Origin: Gymnothorax reevesii
Taxonomy: Eukaryota; Chordata; Actinopteri; Anguilliformes; Muraenidae
DNA: 64,000 nucleotides
Assembly (NCBI GenBank): GCA_029721435.1
Contig: CM056573.1
Coordinates: 47,156,501-47,220,500, forward strand
Reading direction: 5' to 3'
Under the pieces are notes generated by a model that was not told the DNA's origin, did not search any database, and worked only from the letters and a program-made list of their open reading frames with translations. The translations under genes and the position numbers were made by a program. Each line of letters begins with the position of its first letter. Positions within the stretch are counted from its first letter, which is position 1. Shown here piece after piece: positions 11,600 to 24,514 of this stretch.

Positions 11600-14500
11600 G
11601 CAGTTAATAACTTAAATAAGTGAACGATTATGCCTGCTAGAATGCCTTTATCATTTATCAGGACTGCAGCCAGGAGTGCTCATGTTTAGAATTGTTCTCA
11701 CTTTTTTGTCTGCCACACGAGAAATGTTGGTTTGGCTGGGGTGCAAAAACCTTGGCATTTTTATTACCCTGAGAGTCATGATAGGCGATTAATGATGCGT
11801 GGGCGATGATAGAGAAACTCTGTTGGGCTGCTCTGACTCTCTGCAAGACCATAATGGCGACTCTGACATAGAGCAGCCTGCTACTTTACACAAGAAAACC
11901 AACCAATGCATAAGGATACAGTCTACAGACTTTAAACAAGGTTTTCCTGATGAATAATCCGACCAATTAGGAAAAGTTTTATATGCCTTTCCTTTCATTG
12001 GTGTATTCTCATTCAGCATCATTCCTCATCAAAGTGTGCGGTTCCTGTTTCAAAGAAAAATAGGAATAAATAAACATACACCGCAGCATAGATCCATTTA
12101 TTTTATGGGGTGTTGATTGCAAAGACACAGCAGTAGAGAACATGCTAGTGCTCAAGTTCGTAGTATTTCTCTGACTCAGTGGAAAATTAAACAAACCTTT
12201 CAGTTTAAACGGTAGAGCACACAGAAATGTCAGTCTCTCTGTTTCAACTTCGAGTACAACTGCTCCAGAGTTACAGATGGAATTATTACTTATGAACTCA
12301 AACTTAATATTGGATTTGTTTTTTTTTGTTGTTGTTTTTTTTTTTACCACATTCAAAAATGTAAGGTTTGCCATTAGACTTTACTGTGTTGATAGAAAAA
12401 CTGATGGAATTGGACTGAATTGAAATTCAGTTTAAATGTAAAGATATTTGTTTTATTTTCAGTCATTCAATAAACAGCTGTCAAATTGGTAAATAAATAT
12501 TTCACCGTGACCTCAGTGAGTCTTGCATTGTGCAGTTATATTTACCCGGGATCTTCGACGGGGGCTGGTAGGAGAGTGGAAAATATCCCTGTGTATGGGA
12601 GAGAGACACTAGGGCTGAATCTCAAATCTCGAAAGCGCAAGGAACTATCCTCGCTCACGAACATCAACCTCAAATAGTTTGGCTGGTCGTCATGGCAAAG
12701 AGTGCTGAATTATGTATTTCATGACAAAAAGGCGGCAAAGTAACTCTTTTATTGCTTCCTTCCAGCAAGATAGCACAGAACCAACCTTGGATGAATAGAA
12801 AGATTGAATATGCACCACAAACCTTTGTAGCTGTAGCCATTAAATACAAAATTCATGTCCCAAAGCTTTCCAATAAATTTCAAAGGCTGTTTTCACCGTT
12901 GAGCACTGTAGACATATTGAAAAACAGGACATGCAATTTTTATCAAACGTGTCCCAAGGTACCATTAAAATATAGCTGCAACTCTTTCTTGACCTACATG
13001 AGGTTTTCAAGTGAAACAGGAAGAAGTTGAGATGAAAGGAAAAAGGCCACCTACGTAAAGAGAATACAAACGCAGCCTAGGGCTATGAGCGAAAAAAGTG
13101 GGCTGGTCTGAATAGAAGACTAAGGCTGATTTTTTTTAATGCAAAATTCATTTCAGTAACCAACATTTCTGATTTCCAGAAAGATCCACAGAGGCGTATT
13201 AGGTTCATTAGGACCCACATAATGGGCCTGTGAGGTAGGTCAGATTATTTGAAATTATTACATCATAAACCACAGCTGATGAGTCACTCAAAAACCCCTG
13301 CTATGCTCTCTTACAAACTCTCACATGGTCTTTTGATTCAAGGTCATGAAGTTAATTTTGGAAACACCCCAATAAATTAAAATTCAAAGATTTACTTTAG
13401 AATTAGCTGAGATGAATCTGTTTCAGTGGCCCAATACAACCTGAACACACATACCCTAAAATTCCCACTATGCTTCTAAAAAGTAAGTCACTTTTTTCCC
13501 CCCATACTGTTTCATTATTTTGTTCACCTGTGTAAATAATCTCTCATAAAGTGTTGATCAAGTGCATTTCAGGTTTCTGGGGTATGCCCTCATTAAATGT
13601 ACATTCTGTGCATCTGGGCTTGTGTCAAACACATGGGAGAGTAAATCGAGCCAATTCTGATTGGAAAATCTGAAAGATTTGATTATGTAATGTGTACAAA
13701 AATCCCAGACCATGGGTGCCATAAACATACAGGGCTAGATTTACTTTGTTTCTTCTTTTTTTAACGTACAAAATCAGTTAGGAAATGCAATTACAAAATT
13801 ACAATGACAAGGCCTATGAACAATGAAAACAATTACCCTGGCCAATCATTGGTTTTTGCATTTGTTAAAATACTTTGTGCATGCACATACAGTAAACATG
13901 AACTGTAGAGTGAATGAAAAGGTCTGTCATGAGTCTGCATGCTGCAAATCCATGAGGCGAATTATACGGATTAAAATATCTGCTGCGTTTCACAGTAATT
14001 TTGAGCAAAATGGATATTCAGTAGTTCTTTGCTCCCACGTGAGAGGAAATCCCAGCCAGTCGAACTCCAGGAGAGCTCTGTTTCTGGAATGTCACTTGTG
14101 AATTATTGTGCCTCTGACTAAGCTGTGTTTCCCCTCAGCCATCTGAGCTCATGGTCATTTTCTCCTTGCAGCCAATCAACTAATAATACCCAATGGCATG
14201 TTCAAGTTTATTTACTTTAGTATCAGTTTCCCTCCTCATTGCTTCACATTCAAACAACTTTTTCCTCGGTGGCAAGAGCCGACGGAGATGGCGGGGAGAG
14301 AAAGAGAGAAATAGGAGGAATTTTGATGCTGAAAGGAACAGTTGGCAGCCTGTCGGCGAGAATAAACAGAGTGTTTGAGCGGCTCTGCGGCAGAATTTTG
14401 AGCAGTGAAGGCTGGATGTGCCTGTCCTGATATTCTGGCTTTGAACTCAGTCCATATACAAGGGAAGTTAATACGGGAGGCGGGCGTCCTTGTGACTTCA

Positions 14501-15380
14501 GGCTCCGCCCCAGACTTAGATTACATCAATACAGGTCAGAGATGATTCGTCAGAAAAATGGTGCCTCTTGGTTAGCTGCCCTGGACAAGCCCAGAAGTCG
14601 CAAAACTTTATATTTGCAAATTTTGTCCTAAAGAATGGAAAAATACGATGACATATGAAGTCAAAATCTTTTTCATGAAAGTACTGACAAAGTGGTAGGT
14701 AGTAAATTAAACTACATTCCGTACCTCAGTCAGAATTGCAAATGTGTTCTCCATTAATCCAATATATTGATCTCGGAGGAATACAGTAACATATTTATTC
14801 TTCAAAGCAGCCAATTGGTATTTTTCCAATCAAAGAAATAGCGCTGGTAAAAAATGAAATAGAGAACATCAGAATTGCTCCTCTCTCACGTCTTCATTCC
14901 TTCTTCTCTATCCGAGAGTTTGTGCATCAACTCCCCTTTATTCAGATTTATTATGACCATCCCACAGGAAATCCTGCAGTCTGAGCACAGATTAGTTGTG
15001 AGGTAAATTCTGTGAAGCAGGATATTTTAAGATGGGTCTCTCCTTGCGTCCAAAGGCACCCAAGGCTTGCCCTTGTCAGTGGAGGTAGACTGAGCACATA
15101 GTGTTTGGCTCAGTTTGAAATTAATGACCCTTTCTCTCCAGGGACAAAATGATGATCCTTTCCAATGTATCCAATAATTCAATTTTACTGGAATTCATGC
15201 TCATACTTAAGGCAAATAGCTTGTCTTCTGGGATGCAAAAAGTTAGCAACAAGACTGCAGCATTCAAACAATGATTGATTAGTATTGACCCTAGTCCTGC
15301 CGGTCGCCAATATATAGAGGACTCACACTCTTTTCCCTGTGTGCTGGTTTTTGATAAGTCATTCCCTGGTTGCTATTTTC
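11600..15380. other. No gene recognised in ~3.8 kb
   Basis: No coding exon, RNA gene or complete mobile element could be supported. The stretch includes a T-rich block (12318-12345), an A/T-rich background and a GC-richer patch at 14460-14520. Short frames at 12486, 12752, 13823 and 14193 have no recognisable domain, and I treat them as chance. Confidence 0.4.
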
Positions 15381-16116
15381 CTGTATTGCAGTCCTTGATA
15401 AGGACTAGCCTAGAGGCAGGACTAGGGTCAAAGGACCCAAAGTGTGTCAAGAAAACATTCCCCACACCATATGACCCTCAGCACCAGCCTGAACTGTTAA
15501 CACAAGGTTCATGGTTCATGATCCTGATACAAATTGTGACTCCACCATCTGTGTATTGCAGCAGAAATCAATATTTGTCGAACCAGGCTTCATTTTTCCA
15601 GTTTTCAGATGTCCAGTCTTGGGGAGCCTGTGTCCACTGCAGCATCAGATTTCAGCCCTTGGCTGACAAAATTGGAACACCGTGCCGTCCACTGGCATAG
15701 CAACCCACCCTCTCCAATATGTGACCCGTTCTGCTTTCTGCAGTGCTTTCCCGCTCACTACAGTTGCAATGAAAGGTTATCTGAGTCACCATGTCCTTTC
15801 AGTTAGCTCAAACCAGTCTGGCCTTGCACCTTGGACCTCTCTCATCAACAAGCCATTTTCAGCAGCAGAACTGCTGCCCTCTTGATGTTTTTGTTGTCTA
15901 CGCGCCATCCCTTGGAGACTGTTGTGCGTGAAAATTCCAGGAAAGCAGAAAGTTCAGAAATACAAACCCCAGTTCCAATGACGTTGGGATGTTATGTAAA
16001 ATGTCAATAGAAACAGAATACAATGTTGTGCAAATCTCATAAACCCGCGTTTTATTCACAATGGAACATAGACAACATATCAGATGGTGAAAGTGAGACA
16101 TTTTACCATTTCATGA

Positions 16117-16416
16117 ACAAGAGCATCGCAGAGCGTGGCATATGCCCCCGCCTGTATGTTGATCAAGGGCATATTGAGGTGGCTGCTGTGGCGGCCATAT
16201 TAGATATCGCACAACACAGGTTTTCGAAAGGAACCTTCCTCTAGCCACTCCCAATAGGCCATGAAGAAATGGCATCAATCCGACGAGGGATTCCATAGTA
16301 ATCCCACGGAAACGAAAAGTTAACGGACGACGGACGGATGGACAGACGACGGACGGACGAAGGAAGGACATGGTGTCGACACAATGCCCCCTTTCTTCTT
16401 TGGAGGGCGGGGGCAT
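16117..16416. mobile_element. 300-bp non-autonomous repeat inserted in the Tc1 left end
   Basis: Comparing the two inverted ends of the host Tc1 shows exactly where this insert interrupts the left one. Host sequence breaks after CATTTCATGA and resumes at AAAATATTAGCTC. The insert has a GCATATGCCCCCGCC block near its left end and GGCGGGGGCAT at its right end. Before that comes a GGACGACGGACGGATGGACAG tract (16324-16365). The near-palindromic ends suggest a MITE, while the GACGGACG tract resembles the repeat at 11524. The class is unresolved. Confidence 0.7.
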
Positions 16417-16489
16417 AAAAATATTAGCTCATTTTGAATTTGATGGCGGCAACACATCTCAAAAAAGTTGGGACAGGGCTGTGTTTCCC

Positions 16490-18140
16490 ATTGTGTAACA
16501 TCCCCTCTTCTTTTAACAACAGTCAGTAAACTTCTGGGAAGTGAGGAGACCAAATGCTGAAGTTTTGGGAGAGGAATATTGTCCCACTCTTGTCAGATGT
16601 TGGATTCTAGCTGCTCAACAGTCCTGGGTCTTCTCTGCCAGATTTTCCGTTATATGATGCACCAAATGTTTTCTATTGGTGAAAAGTCTGGACTGCAGGC
16701 AGGCCAGTTCAGGACCCGGACTCTTCTACTGTGAAGCCATGCTGTTGTTATTGATGCAGTATGTGGTTTAGCATTGTCTTGCTGAAATATGCGAGACTTT
16801 CCCCAAAAGAGACAGTGTATGGATGGGACAATATGCTGTTGTAAAACCTCTTTTGTACTTTTCAGTATTGATAGTGCCTTTCCAGATTTGTAAGCTGCCC
16901 ACGCCATAGGCACTAATTCAACCATATACCAAGAAATGCAGGCTTTTGAACTGTGCACTGATAACAAGCTGGATGGTCCCTCTTCTTTAGTCCGCACGAC
17001 ACGGCATCGAAGGTTTCCAAAAAGAATTTCAAATTTTCGATTCATCTGACCACAGTCGAGTTTTATTGTTTGCCCCAGTCCATTTTAAATGAGCTTTGGC
17101 CCAGAGTTTGGCTGCGTTTCTGAATCCTGTTCACGTATGGCTTCTTCTTTGCGTGATACAGCTTTAACTTGCATTTGTAGATTGCACGGAGAACTGTGTT
17201 CACAGAAAATGATTATTGAAAGTGTTCCTGAGCTCATACAGAGAATAACAGTGCAGAATCATGCCTGTTTTTAATGCAGCACCGCCTGAGGGCCCAAAGA
17301 TCACAAGCATCCAATATTAACCTTCAGCCTTGTCCCTTGTGCACAGAGATTTCTCCAGATTTTCTGAATCTTTTGATGGTATTATGTACTATAGATGGTG
17401 GGCCTGTCATGGTTTGGAGGCAGAGTCCTCATTCCTTCTCCTTCGAGGGAGTGGTTTTTGTTTGTTTTGTGACGGGTGTTTTCTATTTGCACTTATCTAT
17501 TTAAACCACTCCTTGTCCTTTCTTTGGCGCTTTGGTGTTGCCATTTGGGTCGTGCTGATGCCAGTATTTGGAGGTTCTTTTAGCAAACTCCTCCAGGGTT
17601 AGTCTTCATGCCTAACGAGTCTTTATTATAGTGTTTTGGATTCACCTGTCGTCTTTGTCAACCCTTGTTGTTCAAAGTCCAGACTTATGCTGTTGCTGCT
17701 GTAAATTCTGATTTCGTTCAGAGACAGATCCCTCTTCATTGTTCTGCAATCGGGAATAGCAGGTTATTTCTTTCCAGAGTCACTTAATTTAACTGTACTT
17801 GTAGTTCGTTTTTGTTTTGCATTTCCAGAGCCTTGCTCTGTAGTTTTGGGTTCTAGTTATTTTTAGTCTCTCAGACCAGGTTTTGGTTTTTAAGTTCCCT
17901 GACATCATCCTTTGTTTTTAGTTTGTTCGCAGATTTAGTGGATCCCTTGTTTTTAGGCAGCTTTTAGACTTCCTTATTCTGCGCGTGGATCTGTGTTCAC
18001 ACACAACCCACGCTACAGGGACATTCAAAGTCTTCGCAAGTTTACATTGAGGAGCATTTTTCTGAAATTGTTCCACAATTTTTTGATGCAGTTTTTCACA
18101 GATTTGTGACCGTCTGCCACTCTTAAATACTGAAAGACTC
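16490..18140 (-). pseudogene. Tc1-like transposase relic (interrupted by a solo LTR)
   Basis: The longest open stretch, 17045-16650 (131 codons), contains FQQDNAKPHTA and then LNWPACSPDFSPIENIW, the second Asp and the Glu of a Tc1 DDE catalytic core. The N-terminal helix-turn-helix part is at 18140-18018 and 17400-17050 in broken frames. The two parts are separated by the 613-bp LTR at 17405-18017. Stops and frameshifts also flank the DDE segment, so no protein can be made. The catalytic role, DNA strand transfer at TA sites, is known for the family. Confidence 0.85.
17405..18017. mobile_element. Solo LTR inside the Tc1 transposase
   Basis: The insert starts TGTCATGGTTTGG and ends CACGCTACA, so it has TG...CA ends, and is 613 bp long. 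The 5-bp flanks are GGGCC (17400-17404) and GGGAC (18018-18022), one mismatch. It interrupts Tc1 transposase sequence that is continuous in related copies. No internal retroelement region is present. It is unrelated to the LTR family at 4460 and 60176. The transcription direction is not certain. Confidence 0.7.
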
Positions 18141-18699
18141 TACCTCTCTAAAATGCTCATTTTATACCCAGTTATGTTACTGACCTGTTGCCAATTAACC
18201 TAAGTAGTTGCAAAATGCTTCTCCAGCTGTTTTTCATTAGTATCACTTAGTTTTCCAACCTTATGTTGTCGCAACTTTTGAGATGTGTTGCTGCCATCAA
18301 ATGCAAATTGAGCTAATATTTTTAATGAAATGAAAAAATGTCTCACTTTTAACATCTGATATGTTGTCTATGCTCTACTGTGAATAAAATGTGGATTGAT
18401 GAGATTTGCAAATCATTGTATTTTGTTTTTAATTCACGTTTTACACAACATCCCAACTACATTGGAATTGGGATTTGTACTTAACAAGCCTGTCTGGGAC
18501 CATCATCTATGATGTAAATTTAGCAAATGTCAGTGAGATTACATTTTTTTTTCTCTCTCTCTCTATTCTGATGTTTGATGTGATTACTGACTGAGGCTCC
18601 TGAGCTGCTTGATATTGAGCTTTGCTTTACTGAAACATGATTTTTAAATTGGTTAATTGCATGTATAAACAAGTGTGCTGGTGTTCCTCATACAGTGTT

Positions 18700-19900
18700 G
18701 AGAGGACGTATTTTTGTTAAGACTACTGCAAAGTGGGGGGGGGGCAAACCTTAAAATGCTGAAGTCTGGGACACAGTGTTGAAGTTTGCACAAGTCTGTG
18801 ACATAGTGAATGATGAAGTTACTCTTTTAGTTGGACGTGGGTGATGAAGTTATACAATTGATTGGTCGAGTGTGGGAGTTTTCCCAGAGGCCATTGCTCT
18901 TTAAAAATGAATAGCTGCTAACATGGTCCAGCTGAACACAAAGTTTTCACAAAGTCTGGTTAAATAATGGCTTGAATTAATGTAATATAATTAATGTGTC
19001 AGACTAAGATGACAGTCCATTATCTTCAAAATGATGGTTCTTGAGGACTCATAAAAAAAAATAAATTAATGGATACATATGTACAAATACTGTCTTAAAA
19101 TATTACTCATAAAAAGTACACATACTATCAGTTAGTATGAGGTAGTCCCTGCATCTTCTATACTTTGAGCATTTTAATAAACCAACAAACAAATCATCAA
19201 TCACAGTATAATTCTTCAAATAAAACAAACATTAATTCTTTAAAAAGTTTTCAATGGCACAAGATTTCTTTGAAATAAATTATTCACAACAAGTGTAAGA
19301 GTATTGAATTCACAATTAAAAGCATAGGGGATTCATATGAAAGTAGAATATCCTTCACAGCTTCAGCAAACTTGGAATTATCTGGGCCACAGGGGGGCAG
19401 TAGCCTACTGCTCTTCACTCAAACCTCATCCAGAAACGGCCAGCATAGGTTCAGGCTTTTGTTACAGCCAAGCTGTTACACATCTGACTCTACCAGACTG
19501 TATTGGCCAACCTCTTAGGTCTCCACTAAATACTTTGATTAGTAGTGTCTGCTGCACAACTAATTATTAGAATGAAAGCCTGGACCCACACAAGCACTTT
19601 CTGGAAAAGGCTGGAGAACCCATAGTCTATATGGTCGTGATGGGGATCGATGCAGTTGATCCCCAGTTTCACACAATGTTCAAGAACTTTGAAAAGCCCG
19701 TGGACAATGGCACTAAACCCATAATGAATGTATAGTTTAGGCTCGAACAGGTTATAAAGTCATGCAGACTAGTTAACTTATCACAATTGTTTGTATTCTG
19801 GCTATATTCTGGCGAGAGCTGACAGACAAAGAACAACCTATCTGCCTGAATTCAGTACAGCACTCATGCAATATATTCTATCCCACTCCCTCAATATTTA
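18700..19900. other. No gene recognised
   Basis: AT-rich sequence with a short G-run (18736-18744). No coding frame or transposon end could be supported. Confidence 0.4.
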
Positions 19901-19914
19901 CTTACATATTAAAC

Positions 19915-20350
19915 TTGCAGGTGTTCAGTTTAACGTCCTACGCATATTGACTGGTTGTTAATCAAATGGAAGTGTAAACGAAAGTTCAATCACGAGACGT
20001 AGGATTCTCATGCAATTACACTTACCCAATCAGCGCCTTCGGTCTTCTCTATATATGCTTCTGACATGTTCCTGTCTGCTGTTGCACAGATTCCGCATCT
20101 CCCACCACCTCCCCACCACCACCAACTTCTCGACTCCGGCCTCTTCAGCATCTACTTCATCCGTGTGACCCTTCTGTCCAACGGGGGATGGCTTCGCCCC
20201 TGCCTGCTACCCAGGCAGATCAGCGCCTCTCCTCGCTTGAGGGTCCTCGAGGACGGAGTCATCGCCAAATCCTGAATTTCTTGTCATTGCATTGTTAATA
20301 AATCTCCTTTCCTTAAAATCCGGAGTCTTCGTGATTGAAATTAAGATTAC
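19915..20350 (+). other. Possible LTR-like promoter/terminator block
   Basis: A TATA-like word (CTATATATGC) at about 20049 is followed by a C-rich leader (CACCACCTCCCCACCACCAC). An AATAAA signal at about 20299 and a short tail ending TTAAGATTACA come next. That order resembles the U3-R-U5 of an LTR. I could not find a matching 5-bp duplication or a second copy in the window, so this is only a suggestion. The 69-codon frame in it is not recognised. Confidence 0.3.
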
Positions 20351-23300
20351 ATAAATGCTATTCACAAATATTTGCATGGATTTTTCTGCAATAAGGATTC
20401 TGCTTCTTGAATCTATTCTGGAAACAAGACTCTGAAGAGAAAACTTATGAAGAGGTGGAAAAACCTTTGATGGAAACAGAATTACCCAAAATAAAATACC
20501 TGTTAAATATACTCACCAAGAAACTTAAGGACCACTGATTTTTTTTCTCTATTATTTTCTCTTGTTCTGAGCTTCACAAGATGCTGTCGAGCTGTGGTGA
20601 GAGCATGTGCTGGTCACACGAGATAATGAAATGACTTTGGACATTGCTTGATGTTTTGATTTAATGGTCTGTACTTGGTGTGATTCTGGCCTTCCCAGTG
20701 GATACCCTGTTTTGGGGTAATAAAGCAGGCTGATCAAATTTTGTTTGCACTTTGTGTCTTGGATTAACACTTATAACGTAAACAACACCTGGGATTTACA
20801 TTAAATTTTTATATTTTTTAGTTGAGTTAATATGGTAAAAAGTCAGAGCTGTAAATAGTCATCTTATTTAATTTCCTGAACTAGAATAACTCCTATACAT
20901 ATGAAGTGACAAATCGTTACAGTGTAAGCTTCATGGAGCTTTGAATGCAAGTCAAACATGTAGACTACTGAAGTGTTTCTGACATACTTTGCGAGGCGTG
21001 TTCTGAAAATGTTTAAAATTGAGGTCATGATTGGAAAACTCCGTAGCTTTCCCAAATGCATCATTGACAAAATCCCTATTTGACCATCAGCGAGCTTAAA
21101 AAGGAACTTTTAAAGTGAAATGCCTTTGGAGTCAAGTTGATGGTGACCAGAACATACATCAAAGCTTGACCTTCCAGGGCCCCTCCTCATCTTAACTTCA
21201 CGGTCACCAGTGGTTCTCTTCCCTCATGTCTTCCTTAAATATTGGCTTCCTTAATGCTTACATAGGCCCTGGTATTTCAAGAAATGCTCATATGGAGATA
21301 CCCAGGAAGAGGTTTCTTATTCCTTCAAGTCAAGCTGGACTGGGAGATCACTTTGCACCTGATTGTCGAAGGGGGCTTGACTGTTGTACTTTGGAGAAGC
21401 TACCGACCTAAAGCATAGATCAGCACCATCCTATCAAGGATTTGAATGCCGAAGCCTTTTTTCGCTCTTATCCATAGGGTTGGATTGGTACTGATGTTCC
21501 CTCTTGTTGTATAATACGGTGTGACCAGATATGTAATTCTTAATGGAACAGTTCAGTCCAGTATTTTCAAATTAAAGGAGAAAAACTGAAAAGAGTTCAA
21601 GATATTTTTCACCAGCACTGGTGAATTGTTACGACTCAAACATCATAAATTGGAAGCACACTGATGTTGATATCGCAATTAATTACAAAGCAATTGATTC
21701 TGCTTTGTCAAACTGGATTTGAGCTGCACTTCATTCATAGGTGATATGAAGTTAAGGACATAAAGCAAACAGGGGATGTGCAATTCATGACAGGAGCCAT
21801 TTTGGACTTGTTCAGTCGATAACTCATTAATTTCAATGATGAGAAACTCTGAACAGTCACTGAAGGAGACCAGGTTCCAGGATATTTCTGGCTTGAAAAG
21901 ATCACATATGCTGACTTCAAGTAAACTACTTTACCTTGTGTCTTTACAGCTACCTTAGCAGAAACTAACTTGTTTATTCAGCCATCGAGATTTATAACAG
22001 AGAACTGTGATTCCTCCAAATTCACATTCAGCTAATATCTGTCATTGGCATCAATGATGAGTAAGCTGTATACAAAATAAAAGTTCTATATTTCAAAGCA
22101 ATATAGCACAATTCTTCCTCACAGTTGCAAAACCTGTTACACCGACTGTACACAGGCACCGTTCAATAGCTATTAGCGCAGCCTTTTGTGGTTCAAAACA
22201 GCCATAACTTCCGTAAACTACACAGTTCGACTCTCACAGTGAGAGAATGAAAGACACCACTGTTCCTTTTTCAAGGCGAAAGAGTGCTCCATTGTTTTGA
22301 GCCAGTCTCAAAACAATCATGTTAATTTGTACTCATTTTTCACTTATAAACATTTGGTTTTTCTCTCTCAGAACCCATTGCCATGACATCACACTCCCAG
22401 CCTGACATCCAGCCAGCTCAATGAGATTAATTTGTCTTTATAATCCTTTGTCATTTGAGGTATTAAGAAAGTCTAGACAACGTTTAATTTACAAGGAAAG
22501 CTGTATCCTTCCCAACATCCACAAGAATATAGGAAGAGCTATTTGATTCAACAAAACGAATCTGGTTGTCTAAAAATTATGGCATGAATAACATCCTTCA
22601 GGTATTAATGGACACAGAATCATTTGTGCGTATATGTGTTGTTGGAAAACTTGCCCCTCATATAGAAATCGTGCACGCAACAACAAAGGCATTGCCCGTA
22701 AGCCTTGATTGGCTGCTGAGTCTTACGTCTATGCTGTCCGAGGACCTAAATCCCGCAAAACATCTACAAATCATTGTTACAAACAGGAGCATTCTTCTGT
22801 CCTCTGGGGTACAGGGGCCTTCATCTACCCTCCCACCATGATATATGCTGAGGCCAAGAAGTCCTTTAGCTTTTAATTTATGATGGAGATGATTTATTGT
22901 TGCAATATAAACACTGAGAAGCCCACTGCCTCCTCCCCCTTACGCAAAACTAAAGCCATGCACTCCAATCGCTTTGTGACTGATGACGTGCCAGTGGATG
23001 AGAGTGGCAGGTTCCATAGCAATTAAAAAAGGACTGAGTGAATAATATCTGTTGCACTGTTTTCAGTCACAGATAATCCTCCTCTCCTTAGCCAAACTTT
23101 CTTCTGAAGTAGCACAGTGATTTAAGCGCTGCAGACTGCACAGCTAAATCTCTCACGAACCAAACTTAAAATATAGACCCTAATTTATATTTTTAAAAAA
23201 TTGGACTGACTTTTGCAAGTTTCTTTTTGAGAGGTCCACAAAATTCATGGAACTGTTTTTCTCAAAATTCCCTCTTTGATTTGCAGTATCCTCTCACAAT

Positions 23301-23760
23301 ATGGTTGCTCTAGCAATGTTACCTACCATTCTGAACCTTCCGAGGGTCTTGGTACAAAATGTTAACATTGCATTTGATATAATCCTAAAAGCAGTGGATG
23401 AAACAAAATAGTTTTTCAATTAAGATATTCATTAAAACCACGAAAACAGAGCCTAAAAGACAGTGAGTTTTCCAGCTACTCAAAGTAACATTAGTTGAAG
23501 GATCAGTGTACCGCATGTCTTTGAAAGTGCTGAATGCCACATTATGTAGCCTCAAATTTGCTGGATGAGTGATATCCCTCTCGTTGAAAGGACATTAAGT
23601 GAAATTTTTAATTGGACATGAACACTCAAGGCTAAAGCCTTTACTCTCTAGCGAGTGCTCCAAAACATGACTTCCAAGAAATCTAACTTACTCTATGCTG
23701 CTATCCACATTGTATTAATTTGCGACAGTTGAAAGTAATAGCACTTTTTGCCTTCTTCAT
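20350..23760. other. No gene recognised in ~3.4 kb
   Basis: No frame with recognisable content, no RNA gene and no transposon ends were found. Base composition is typical of the surrounding AT-rich background. Confidence 0.4.
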
Positions 23761-23774
23761 TTGTAAGAGGCAAC

Positions 23775-23965
23775 ACATCCGTCATCTATCTAACCTGCTT
23801 ATGCCTGTTCAGGGTCCAGAAGAGGCTGGAGCCTCTCCCTGTGTCTTAAGGGCAAGAGGAAGTGATGCATCCTGGGCAGATCACAAAACCATGTTAAGGA
23901 TTAAACACTTGAACACACATACCTAAAGGCAAGGCAATATAGAGACTCTAGCTAGCCTGGCATAC
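23775..23965 (+). repeat. Fragment of a common fish interspersed repeat
   Basis: The words ACCTGCTTATGCCTGTTCAG, GGCTGGAGCCTCTCCC and, after a gap, CACACATACCTAAAGGCAAG with AGAGACTCTAGCTAGCCTG follow the order of an abundant fish repeat. That repeat reads 'cttatcctgttcagggtc ... gctggagcctatccc ... acctaaaggcaatttagagtctcc'. The middle (cards for the square-root-like 'gggcaaaaggc' word) is partly preserved. The repeat class is not certain to me. Identification is by recalled consensus. Confidence 0.5.
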
Positions 23966-24514
23966 ATATGCAAAAAACCCAGGACTTTCAGTACTTTCTT
24001 GCTGTGAGTCCACCAAGCTGCCCTTGCATGTAATATCGATGCAGTACAAATTATTATACAGAATGCTTATATCCATGTCTTTCTCATGGTCCGCACCAGC
24101 GTGAAGTACTGTTCCAGTGCAGCAGATGGCAGCAACTAGCTTTTTTCTAATTTGTATTTGGGTAGGTCATTGCCAACTGCAGAGCACAGATCGCAAAGAT
24201 TGATCCCTAGTGTCAGCAAACAGAAATAGGCAAAAAGAATTGACATGTTCATCCCAGTTATCAACCAATGCCAGTTTATTTGTTTCCTAGTTCTGGCTAG
24301 CTCTGTGTCTGTTTAGGCTATATGTGCTTTCAGGCTGTGAATCTCTGATAATAGTTATTAGCAAGATAAATTATGAATGAAGAATCCTCACGCAGCAGCA
24401 AGTGAAGGCTAAGATCTGGTGCTTCTCTGTCTCGGACAAAAATTCCATGGAAAAGGAGAAAAAACTGGAGCACTCAGATACCAAAAAGCCTATAATAATC
24501 AGAATCAGAGAAAA

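Larger units (their letters stand above)
15960..18479 (-). mobile_element. Tc1/mariner element with ~200-bp inverted ends, inserted in an older Tc1
   Basis: The ends are inverted copies: left TACAAACCCCAGTTCCAATG and right, read inward, TACAAATCCCAATTCCAATG. Both continue through GTTGGGATGTTRTGTAAA and ATTTTATTCACA for about 200 bp. A TA dinucleotide borders each side. The transposase lies on the minus strand. The element carries two later insertions: a 300-bp repeat in its left inverted end (16117-16416) and a solo LTR inside the gene (17405-18017). Without them it would be about 1.6 kb, the normal size for Tc1 elements. Confidence 0.88.
15390..18697 (-). pseudogene. Old Tc1-family transposon, split by a second Tc1
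   Basis: On the minus strand 15960-15390 decodes, with many stops and shifts, to the N-terminal and middle part of a common fish Tc1-like transposase. It includes the LVDERG..R.ARL.RA region, then WKNEAW.D and a GGGV.V-type strand. The element resumes after 18479: 18480-18640 matches the subterminal part of the same family, and the right end (GTGTTCCTCATACAGTG) resembles its CACT..ATTAGGAACAC terminus. The two halves join at a TA used by the inner element (15960-18479). I could not place the left terminus. It is dead; identification rests on recalled family sequence. Confidence 0.7.

Noticed and set aside
15275..15700. 141-codon plus-strand frame
   Set aside because: It lies largely antisense to the decayed Tc1 transposase (15390-15955) and has no domain.
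17405..18017. Same LTR family as 4460-5491 and 60176-61165
   Set aside because: The ends and internal words differ (TGTCATGG...GCTACA against TGTTGTG...ATATCA), so it is a separate family.
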